From: Planctomycetota bacterium
GTDB taxonomy: Bacteria; Planctomycetota; MHYJ01; JACQXL01
DNA length: 5,127 nt
Direction of reading: 5' to 3'
NCBI GenBank assembly: GCA_030018555.1
Contig: JASEHY010000117.1
Span: 1-5,127 of the forward strand
Shown: in pieces, positions 1 to 4,558 of the stretch
Layout of the letters: the number at the start of each line of letters is the position of its first letter
How positions within the stretch are numbered: the first letter of the stretch is position 1
The notes under the pieces: model-generated
Seen by the model: the letters and a program-made list of their open reading frames with translations, nothing else
What the model was told of the DNA's origin: nothing
The model's database searches: none
Translations under genes and position numbers: made by a program

Positions 1-239
1 TTTCAGCATCTCATTAGACCCTGAAACGAGTTCAGGGTGACATTTTTGGGACTTTGTCAACAGTCTCTAGATATAAAAAGATTAAGGAAATCAAGAAATT
101 TCATAATTTTTCCTCACATTCTACCTTTTCCGTCATTTACCTTATAGAGGGGAGAGAGGGCATTGGGAATGACTAATGCCTAATTCCTACGGGAGGCTTC
201 GCTCTGACGAATGCCTAATGACGAAGTGAGGTTAGGAAT
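1..239. other. Gene-free leader region with repeats
   Basis: I see no credible gene in this stretch on either strand. The first ~70 bases hold two hairpins, annotated separately. Bases 68-145 are AT-rich without a convincing -35/-10 pair. Bases 150-239 carry repeated fragments of the type 'atgcctaat' (near 177 and 211). They also carry an imperfect inverted repeat, ATTCCTA at 183-189 against TAGGAAT at 233-239, with CTTCG (197-201) and CGAAG (222-226) nested inside. The right arm of this inverted repeat ends at the start codon of the next gene, so a folded leader could affect its translation. That effect is inference. Confidence 0.6.
19..67. repeat. Two adjacent short hairpins, interspersed-repeat style
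   Basis: CCCTGAA at 19-25 pairs perfectly with TTCAGGG at 31-37 across a 5-nt loop. GGGACT at 48-53 pairs with AGTCTC at 62-67 (one G:U pair) across an 8-nt loop. Neither is followed by a T-run, so they do not look like intrinsic terminators. The wording of both resembles dispersed intergenic repeats I know from candidate-phylum genomes, but this window holds only one copy of each. Confidence 0.5.
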
Positions 240-560
240 ATGAGAAGATGTAAGGAATGCGGTAAGGATGTGCCACCTGCCCGCAAAGGCAGGACACTCA
301 GGGGCAGGCAGTTATGTCGTCTTTCCGGCTATCTGATGTCCCTGTGTCCGTATTGCTACCGGATGCGGTTTCCTGAACGCCCCGCCAGTAATCTACCATC
401 AGCCAGAAGGGGGTCTCAGAAACTCCTGTCCCGCTGGGAGCGTATCTCTTCAGAAAGGCGCCAGTTTGAGGGTATGGAAACCCTGCTCTGGTCTCCGAAC
501 TTCTATCAGGAATGGCTGGATTACCTTATGGCAAAAGAGACAGGAGAATTGAGAGGGTAG
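240..560 (+). CDS. Small protein with two CxxC pairs, unknown function
   Basis: A 106-residue protein I do not recognise. It has CxxC at residues 4-7 and a second CxxC at 36-39, a pattern that could bind one zinc ion as a small zinc ribbon; an extra Cys lies at 26. The middle and N-terminal parts are rich in Arg, and the C-terminal third (about 78-106) is more hydrophobic, with several Trp and Tyr. There is no signal peptide or membrane helix, so a cytoplasmic protein, perhaps one binding nucleic acid, is a guess. The ATG at 240 follows a GTGAGG-type ribosome site (226-231) by 8 nt. The spacer between the CxxC pairs contains a perfect DNA palindrome (276-293) coding for residues 13-18, which suggests a repeat sequence absorbed into the gene. 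Because no family is recognised, a spurious ORF cannot be excluded, although the start signal and Cys pattern argue for a real gene. Confidence 0.6.
   Translation: MRRCKECGKDVPPARKGRTLRGRQLCRLSGYLMSLCPYCYRMRFPERPASNLPSARRGSQKLLSRWERISSERRQFEGMETLLWSPNFYQEWLDYLMAKETGELRG
276..293. repeat. Palindrome inside the CxxC protein gene
   Basis: CCTGCC (276-281) and GGCAGG (288-293) are perfect inverted copies around a 6-nt loop. A further GGCAGG copy lies at 303-308. The element stays in frame and codes for the Pro-Ala-Arg-Lys-Gly-Arg stretch between the two CxxC motifs. Confidence 0.65.
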
Positions 561-564
561 GAAG

Positions 565-609
565 ATGAAAAGAAATTCCCAGCCGGTAGGGGTTGGCTAT
601 TGGCATTAG
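565..609 (+). CDS. Possible 14-codon leader peptide
   Basis: A very short frame, ATG at 565 to TAG at 607-609, encoding 14 residues (starts MKRN, ends GYWH). A GAGAGGG purine stretch (551-557) lies 7 nt before its ATG, inside the end of the preceding gene, whose stop is at 558-560. It runs into the left arm of the long-range helix in the structured segment that follows, so translation of it would disturb that fold, as leader peptides do in attenuators. It shows no run of one amino-acid codon of the classical attenuator kind. Length alone makes chance likely. Confidence 0.2.
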   Translation: MKRNSQPVGVGYWH

Positions 610-745
610 ACCTGTCTCGTTTCGGCGAGACCTTGAATAGGGTCAGCAAGATGCTGTCAGCCAACCGGCTGTTGTAACCCTTCGTGGCGCCGACGGCTTG
701 TCCTGACGCAGGAAGGGCGCCACTCAGGGTCTAACCCAGTGGGTA
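578..745 (+). ncRNA. Candidate structured RNA or 5' leader upstream of the next gene
   Basis: This segment between two genes has far more complementarity than its neighbours. The right-hand sequence AGCCAACCGGCTG (659-671) pairs with CAGCCGG (580-586) and TTGGCT (593-598), giving a 13-bp helix with one bulge on the left strand. Inside it, GACC (609-612) pairs with GGTC (641-644) around a perfect 6-bp hairpin, GTCTCG (614-619) with CGAGAC (626-631). CAGCA (644-648) pairs with TGCTG (652-656). A second domain has TGGCGCC (685-691) with GGCGCCA (716-722), enclosing TCCTG (701-705) with CAGGA (709-713). ACCC/GGGT segments at 677, 727, 734 and 741 can pair in alternative ways just ahead of the Shine-Dalgarno at 748-756. 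I do not recognise it as tRNA, rRNA, tmRNA, RNase P or a known riboswitch. It could be a cis-acting leader, a free small RNA, or a patchwork of palindromic repeats. Confidence 0.4.
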
Positions 746-747
746 AG

Positions 748-756
748 AGGAGGTGA
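748..756 (+). promoter_or_regulatory. Strong Shine-Dalgarno that decides the start at 762
   Basis: AGGAGGTGA is an almost complete match to the anti-Shine-Dalgarno. It places the ATG at 762 at 8 nt from AGGAGG. An in-frame GTG at 753 lies within this motif itself and cannot be the start it serves, so the gene begins at 762, not 753. Confidence 0.85.
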
Positions 757-761
757 GTAAA

Positions 762-1091
762 ATGTCAAGACGAAAAGGTGTTATCAGATATAGCCCCGGT
801 AGTGAGGGGCTGTTTGGTGAGGGTTCTGATGCCTACGAAGCCCTTAAGAGAGGTCGTCAGGTTACCCTTGACGATAGGGGTTCTATCGTTGATGTCTGGG
901 ACCCGACTACCAAGAAACTCTACGATGTGTTAGGTAACGAGATTGGCTCACGCGATAAGGAGTATGAGTTGGGCAAAATGCCTGAGTATCGCAAACAGCG
1001 GACTCGGACTCCTAAAGAGCATCGTGAGAGGAGACGGAAACGGGCGGTAAAGCCGCCGGTATCACGTGGGATTGTGATGCCACCTAAATAA
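762..1091 (+). CDS. Small protein with strongly basic tail, unknown function
   Basis: A 109-residue protein I do not recognise, starting at the ATG served by the strong ribosome site at 748-756. Residues 1-65 are mixed in character, with a plausible short beta-rich unit around 32-60 (Asp-Asp-Arg-Gly turn at 37-40, then VDVWDP and YDVLGNE). Residues 72-98 are dominated by Arg and Lys, with RRRKR at 90-94, followed by a Pro-rich end. Such tails are common in proteins that touch nucleic acid or ribosomes, but this is only compositional. There is no signal peptide, membrane helix or Cys. It sits between two folded intergenic segments, 201 nt after the CxxC protein gene and 94 nt before the 266-residue protein gene, all on the same strand. 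Co-transcription is plausible but not shown. Confidence 0.65.
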   Translation: MSRRKGVIRYSPGSEGLFGEGSDAYEALKRGRQVTLDDRGSIVDVWDPTTKKLYDVLGNEIGSRDKEYELGKMPEYRKQRTRTPKEHRERRRKRAVKPPVSRGIVMPPK

Positions 1092-1105
1092 CTAAATCTA
1101 ATGTA

Positions 1106-1125
1106 ATCCCGACATTTGTCGGGAT
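1106..1125. repeat. Perfect 9-bp hairpin after the basic-tailed gene
   Basis: ATCCCGACA (1106-1114) and TGTCGGGAT (1117-1125) are perfect inverted copies with only TT between them; as RNA the loop must open to at least 4 nt. It is followed by 'aagaaag', not a T-run, so a Rho-independent terminator is unlikely on the + strand. It resembles a dispersed palindromic repeat, and a related CCCCGAT/ATCGGGG palindrome lies at 4947-4964. Confidence 0.7.
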
Positions 1126-1133
1126 AAGAAAGT

Positions 1134-1172
1134 GGTCCCGAATGCTTTCGGGGCCATGGCGCTTCGGCGCCA
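1134..1172 (+). promoter_or_regulatory. Tandem hairpins adjoining the ribosome site of the 266-residue gene
   Basis: GGTCCCGAA (1134-1142) pairs with TTCGGGGCC (1147-1155), 9 bp with one G:U pair and a 4-nt loop. One base later TGGCGC (1157-1162) pairs with GCGCCA (1167-1172) around a UUCG tetraloop closed by C:G, an exceptionally stable loop in RNA. The last paired base, A1172, is also the first base of the AGAGGTGA Shine-Dalgarno (1172-1179), and the start codon is at 1186. Coaxial stacking beside the ribosome site may affect initiation or mRNA decay; a protein-binding site is possible. The role is inferred. Confidence 0.55.
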
Positions 1173-1185
1173 GAGGTGAAAAACT

Positions 1186-1986
1186 ATGAGTACGAACATA
1201 TTTTGGCTACACTTAGCGGTATTGTCGGTAAATGAACCGTCAGGTGATATGCCAGACAAATGGGCAGACGGCTTGAAGGTCAACGCTACCAGAATGAACG
1301 AGAGACGTAAGGAAGTCATCGGTTCACCGGCAGAGTTTCTGGATAAATTAGCAGGACCATCTCACACGGGATGGGCACCTATGCTAAATCCGGGCTTTGT
1401 GTCAAAGTCAGAACGCGATGCAGACGCAATCAAGAACGCTCACAAGAGCAATCTTGAAAACTCTTACGATGACTACTCAGACAAACTGGACCTTGCCTTT
1501 GAGACCGTTGACGGAGTAGAGGCGAAACGGTTTAAGGAAGCAACTGATAACACCAAGCATATCTGGAGCAATGCAGTAACCAGTGGAGTATTACGTTTCA
1601 CAGGGGATAAAATCAGAGGACGAGGTCCGGCTGCTACCGCTCCATACTGGATGACTAACTACAACAAGGCAGAATCTATGCTACGCGATGTTGACATCCT
1701 CATAGAAGGGGCTCCTTATGACATCAGCAAAGCAGGGCAGAGACCTACCTTCAGGACTGCAATTCAGCAGAAACTCATCCAGGCAGGTATGCAAATCGTG
1801 CAGTCGGGCTACTTAGCCGCTGTAATCACTGCGCAAAACACCATCATCAAGGATATCCTTAATTCCTTGTATGACCCGACCAAGTGCGCGGTGTTTGCTG
1901 TCGCAGACGATCCGGCTACATCTTTTTGCGGTTATGTCAAAACGGGCGATAATTTCATTCTTAATGTCAGAGTGAGACAACCGTAA
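1186..1986 (+). CDS. 266-residue protein of unknown function
   Basis: I do not recognise this protein. The ATG at 1186 has AGAGGTGA (1172-1179) 6 nt before it. Residues 5-15 are hydrophobic, but there is no N-terminal positive charge or cleavage site, so a signal peptide is doubtful. Residues 36-125 are highly charged and polar and probably mostly helical. Residues 135-160 are Gly-, Arg- and aromatic-rich. An amphipathic helical stretch spans about 188-228 (many Gln, Ile, Leu, Ala). The end, 233-266, looks beta-rich, with the only two Cys at 234 and 248. No catalytic motif, P-loop, zinc site or repeat is evident. It has the look of a structural or accessory protein rather than an enzyme, which is an impression only. 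It is the largest of three unrecognised genes in a row on this strand and is followed by a GC-rich hairpin that may end the unit. Confidence 0.75.
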   Translation: MSTNIFWLHLAVLSVNEPSGDMPDKWADGLKVNATRMNERRKEVIGSPAEFLDKLAGPSHTGWAPMLNPGFVSKSERDADAIKNAHKSNLENSYDDYSDKLDLAFETVDGVEAKRFKEATDNTKHIWSNAVTSGVLRFTGDKIRGRGPAATAPYWMTNYNKAESMLRDVDILIEGAPYDISKAGQRPTFRTAIQQKLIQAGMQIVQSGYLAAVITAQNTIIKDILNSLYDPTKCAVFAVADDPATSFCGYVKTGDNFILNVRVRQP

Positions 1987-2016
1987 CCATAACCCAACCC
2001 TAAGCCATCAGCCAGA

Positions 2017-2040
2017 GGGGGGGCGTGAGACCGCCCCCCT
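2017..2040 (+). terminator. GC-rich hairpin after the 266-residue gene, possible terminator
   Basis: GGGGGGCG (2018-2025) pairs with CGCCCCCC (2032-2039) around a 6-nt loop, extended by a G:U pair (2017:2040). It begins 31 nt after the stop codon. It is followed by 'acccccttgt' rather than a T-run, so it would be an atypical terminator; an mRNA-protecting hairpin or a mobile palindrome is equally possible. Confidence 0.4.
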
Positions 2041-2138
2041 ACCCCCTTGTCCTCGCCAGTGTCCCAAGGAAGCGTTCGGTCGAGTTTTTGGAATTCCTGA
2101 AGCATTTGTTGAGACAATTAATAATTAAATCAGTGTCC

Positions 2139-2156
2139 ATCTGTGTGTATCTGTGG
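2139..2156. repeat. Doubled ATCTGTG intergenic repeat
   Basis: ATCTGTGTGT followed by ATCTGTGG. A near copy in reverse orientation, 17 bases instead of 18, lies inside the kinase gene (3290-3306). This wording is common in intergenic DNA of several bacterial phyla, from general knowledge. Confidence 0.55.
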
Positions 2157-2277
2157 TTTCAGCCACGGAAAAATAATCCCATTTTCTCTCGCAAATTCCG
2201 CCCAGAAGTGTATCTAATATTATAAAAGACATCCTATAAGGTCTCACCGCAGAGACGCAGAGATGAGCCACAGAATA

Positions 2278-2350
2278 GTTCAAGGGGTTTAAGGGGGTTC
2301 AAAGGTTCAAGGTGGTCTATTGAACTTCTTGAACCGTTGAACCATTGAAC
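2278..2350. repeat. Palindromic array of GTTCAA / TTGAAC units before the kinase gene
   Basis: GTTCAA occurs at 2278, 2297 and 2305, and its complement TTGAAC at 2320, 2329, 2337 and 2345. Neighbouring copies are mostly exactly 8 nt apart (2297/2305 and 2329/2337/2345). GGTTCAAG (2304-2311) and CTTGAACC (2328-2335) form a perfect 8-bp stem with a 16-nt loop. The array ends 5 nt before the AGAGGAG ribosome site (2356-2362) of the kinase gene. It may be a dispersed repeat or an operator or mRNA structure controlling the kinase. Confidence 0.65.
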
Positions 2351-2367
2351 ATCATAGAGGAGTTAAA

Positions 2368-4410
2368 ATGAATGGCGATGACTTAAACCTAATCGGTAAA
2401 ACAATAGGAAATTTCCGTGTTGATGGCTTATTGGGTCAGGGCGGAATGGGCGTGGTCTATAAAGCACACGATAAGGTGCTTACCAGAAATGTCGCCATAA
2501 AAGTATTATCCCGAACCCTGCAGGATGAAGAGTTTGTAAAACGGTTCATCAGAGAGGCACGGCTTACCGCAAAATTGGAACACCCCAACATCGTTCAGGT
2601 TCATACCGTCAATAAATTCGGTAATCTCTGGTATCTGGCGATGCAGTATGTCAAGGGTAAAACATTGGAAGATTACATTAATGAAGGGTATCGTTTTTCT
2701 ATCAAAGATTGCCTTGTTATTATCCGTAGTGTTGCTGATGTCTTGAATACGACCCATCGTTACGGAGTGATTCATAGAGACCTTAAGCCCTCTAATATTA
2801 TGATAGATGAGGAAGGCAGGGTCAAGGTGATGGATTTCGGATTAGCACGTTCAAGAATCTCTCCCAAGATTACTCAGGAAGGCACTTATTTAGGCACTCC
2901 TCAATATAGTTCTCCTGAACAGTGTATCTCTTCTGCCATTGATGAACGGTCAGATATATATTCTTTGGGAGTCGTTCTCTACGAACTGCTTTCTGGGAAG
3001 CCACCCTACCAAGCCGAAACATCCTTATCATTAATGAAGAAGATTACAGAAGAAGAACCGACGCCACTTCGTTCACTGAGTCCTGAGATACCGATTTCTG
3101 TAGCAGACCTTACTGCAAAGATGATGGCTAAAGATAAAGAGGCACGGAGCCAATCAGCCAAAGATATTATTGACGAGATAGACCGAATTATCAAGGAAGA
3201 ACCTTTACCAGCCCTTAGTGGTCTAAAATTAGCAGAGCCAACCCTTCCACAAAGCACTCGGGTAACACCGGTAAAAATGGTAACACCAGCCACAGATTAC
3301 ACAGATAATAAGAGAATCTCGTTGCGATTGGCTCTAACTCTAGGTGGTATAGCAGTAATATTGCTTATTGTTGTAGTTGGCTTACTTACAACAAAATATT
3401 ACTACATACCACAGACCGGCAGACCGGCAGACACATTCGCTACGCTCAGTGCAAGCCGGCAAGCCGATAGACCGGAACTCGCTTCTATCCCTGCTACTAA
3501 AAACACGGTCGTCGTCTTTGACTTTAAGGATATGACTAACTTTGCACCGGCCCAGTGGTTAGAGCCCGCTATCTCTGACTGGCTTATTACCAATCTCAAC
3601 CAGAGCAAAACCATTCAGGCAATCCCCCGTTATGACCTCCTGGAAAAGATGAGACAGGCAAACACTGGGAAGGTTAATCTTCTATCCTCACCGGAAGAAC
3701 GAATTATTCTAACACCAGAGAGCAAGAATATCATAAACTCTTTCAATGCCGATGTAGTTATCGGTGGCGTTTTTTATATCATCAATAACTCCCAGATTAG
3801 GATTATCGCTAATGCCTATCGTTACATAGAGGGAGACCTTCAACATATTGCCTCCTGTCAGGCAAGTAGCGAGAATTATACCGCAGACATACTAAAACTG
3901 ATAGATACGGTTTCGGTAAAACTTGCTGAGACCATCAATGAAAAGGCATCTTTGTATCAACTGGCACAGACGAACGAAACACCATTTACGAAACCACCTG
4001 ATATTACCCAGATACTTCTGGTGGAGTTAAACAGAGCCAAACTACTGCAGGACTATCTGGGAAAATTAGGCGATGAGAAGGTATTGAAACAAGATGCCGT
4101 AGAAAAGCAAAAAGGTACTCTTTCCGAAGAACTTGAGATGCCATCTTTCCCTGTTCGTTCCGCTGCTGATAAGGGCCTGCGTCGGACTAAAGATGACGAA
4201 GAATTAGACGAAAAAGATGGGGCATTAAAAGTAGAGAAAACGGCGGAGAAACAACAGAAGGTAATAACGGCTACAGTGCCGACTAAAGCAACCCTCGTAG
4301 ATGACCTCAAAAAGATATACGAACACCTCCAGAAAGTTGAGGTAAAAGTTATCTTTAAGCCCCCGGTGGGTCCGCCTCCGGCGGAGAAAGAGGAGAAGAA
4401 AAAGGAATAG
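2368..4410 (+). CDS. Membrane-anchored Hanks-type Ser/Thr protein kinase
   Basis: A 680-residue kinase expected to phosphorylate Ser/Thr on partner proteins from the inner face of the cytoplasmic membrane. Kinase motifs are complete: Gly-loop GQGGMG at 23-28, VAIK with Lys45, likely helix-C Glu63, HRDLKPSN at 136-143 with catalytic Asp138, DFG at 156-158, SPE at 182-184 and the structural RSD at 194-196. The domain ends near 275. One membrane helix spans about 320-340, preceded by Lys315-Arg316, so the kinase lies inside and the rest outside. Residues 379-525 (starting VVVFDFKDMTN, later ADVVIGGVFY) resemble the TolB-N/FlgO-like domain fused to bacterial kinases and cyclases; this is a pattern match, not a search result. 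The tail, 565-680, is rich in Lys and Glu with a Pro-rich patch. Linkers on both sides of the membrane helix contain repeat-derived DNA. The start at 2368 follows AGAGGAG by 5 nt. An anti-sigma-like gene follows on the same strand, 148 nt later. Confidence 0.93.
   Translation: MNGDDLNLIGKTIGNFRVDGLLGQGGMGVVYKAHDKVLTRNVAIKVLSRTLQDEEFVKRFIREARLTAKLEHPNIVQVHTVNKFGNLWYLAMQYVKGKTLEDYINEGYRFSIKDCLVIIRSVADVLNTTHRYGVIHRDLKPSNIMIDEEGRVKVMDFGLARSRISPKITQEGTYLGTPQYSSPEQCISSAIDERSDIYSLGVVLYELLSGKPPYQAETSLSLMKKITEEEPTPLRSLSPEIPISVADLTAKMMAKDKEARSQSAKDIIDEIDRIIKEEPLPALSGLKLAEPTLPQSTRVTPVKMVTPATDYTDNKRISLRLALTLGGIAVILLIVVVGLLTTKYYYIPQTGRPADTFATLSASRQADRPELASIPATKNTVVVFDFKDMTNFAPAQWLEPAISDWLITNLNQSKTIQAIPRYDLLEKMRQANTGKVNLLSSPEERIILTPESKNIINSFNADVVIGGVFYIINNSQIRIIANAYRYIEGDLQHIASCQASSENYTADILKLIDTVSVKLAETINEKASLYQLAQTNETPFTKPPDITQILLVELNRAKLLQDYLGKLGDEKVLKQDAVEKQKGTLSEELEMPSFPVRSAADKGLRRTKDDEELDEKDGALKVEKTAEKQQKVITATVPTKATLVDDLKKIYEHLQKVEVKVIFKPPVGPPPAEKEEKKKE
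3289..3306. repeat. In-frame repeat fragment just before the kinase membrane helix
   Basis: GCCACAGATTACACAGAT is, on the opposite strand, the same doubled ATCTGTG repeat seen between genes at 2139-2156. It codes for residues 308-313 (ATDYTD), between the kinase domain and the membrane helix. Slightly upstream GGTAACACC is directly repeated at 3261-3269 and 3279-3287. Confidence 0.6.
3413..3475. repeat. In-frame 8-nt repeat block just after the kinase membrane helix
   Basis: Units with 8-nt spacing: AGACCGGC at 3413 and 3421, then 24 bases of different sequence (3429-3452), then AAGCCGGC at 3453, AAGCCGAT at 3461 and AGACCGG at 3469. The block is 63 nt, exactly 21 codons, so the reading frame is kept. 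It encodes about residues 349-370, a Pro/Ala/Ser/Arg/Asp linker between the membrane helix and the external domain. Confidence 0.65.
4371..4385. repeat. Short palindrome in the kinase tail
   Basis: TCCGCC (4371-4376) and GGCGGA (4380-4385) are perfect inverted copies around TCC. It lies in frame in the Pro-rich part of the C-terminal tail (about residues 668-673). It looks like a dispersed palindrome, but chance in a Pro-rich coding stretch is possible. Confidence 0.45.
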
Positions 4411-4417
4411 TAATTAT

Positions 4418-4539
4418 TTAGCCGGCTGAAGTAATTCCCCCTTATTAAAGGGGGCGAGGGGGTTGTTATCCATTAACGGTATCCCGTATGGGACAACCCC
4501 CTTAATCCCCCTTTGTTAAGGGGGACTTCATTCGGCTAA
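4418..4539. mobile_element. 122-bp near-palindromic element (MITE-like)
   Basis: The segment between the kinase and anti-sigma-like genes is an almost full-length inverted repeat. The ends are TTAGCCG (4418-4424) and CGGCTAA (4533-4539). TGAAGT pairs with ACTTCA, then CCCCCTTA..AAAGGGGG pairs with its counterpart CCCCCTTTGTTAAGGGGG, then AGGGGGTTGT (4457-4466) pairs with ACAACCCCCT (4493-4502). The centre has ACGG/CCGT around TATC. No T-run follows, and no protein is encoded. The flanks are AT-rich and I cannot define a target duplication beyond a possible TA. It could be a non-autonomous mobile palindrome; if transcribed it would be a long stem between the two genes, separating or protecting their messages. 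Confidence 0.6.
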
Positions 4540-4558
4540 TATATTACAAGGAATAGAT

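Larger units (their letters stand above)
1987..2367. other. Gene-free region rich in repeats
   Basis: No gene is supported here. From left to right it holds a GC-rich hairpin (2017-2040), an AT-rich stretch around 2109-2130, a degenerate doubled ATCTGTG motif (2139-2156), an AT-rich stretch ending 'aatattataaaa' (to about 2227), a purine-rich 'ctcaccgcagagacgcagag' type repeat (about 2243-2262) and the GTTCAA/TTGAAC array. The stretch at 2213-2227 could contain a -10-like element, but I find no matching -35. An open frame through 2025-2225 runs across the hairpin and repeats and is not credible. Confidence 0.6.

Noticed and set aside
54..82. TTGTCA at 54-59 with 'tataaa' at 72-77 as a promoter
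   Set aside because: The spacer is only 12 nt, and TTGTCA lies in the loop of a repeat hairpin, so the match is probably accidental.
578..745. tRNA, tmRNA or group II intron
   Set aside because: No cloverleaf, T-loop sequence, tmRNA tag frame or domain V-like hairpin could be found.
753..761. GTG at 753 as start of the basic-tailed protein
   Set aside because: The GTG is part of the AGGAGGTGA ribosome site that serves the ATG at 762 with ideal spacing.
1098..1319. 73-residue open frame on the - strand
   Set aside because: It overlaps the three hairpins and the start of the 266-residue gene, which has a good ribosome site; it looks like a shadow frame.
1932..2117. 61-residue open frame on the - strand
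   Set aside because: It spans the end of the 266-residue gene and the GC-rich hairpin; composition follows the repeats, not a protein.
2025..2225. 66-residue open frame on the + strand
   Set aside because: It begins inside the GC-rich hairpin, crosses dispersed repeats, has no ribosome site and shows no protein-like features.
2017..2350. CRISPR array
   Set aside because: Repeats here are short (6-8 nt), in both orientations and without unique spacers; no cas gene is present.
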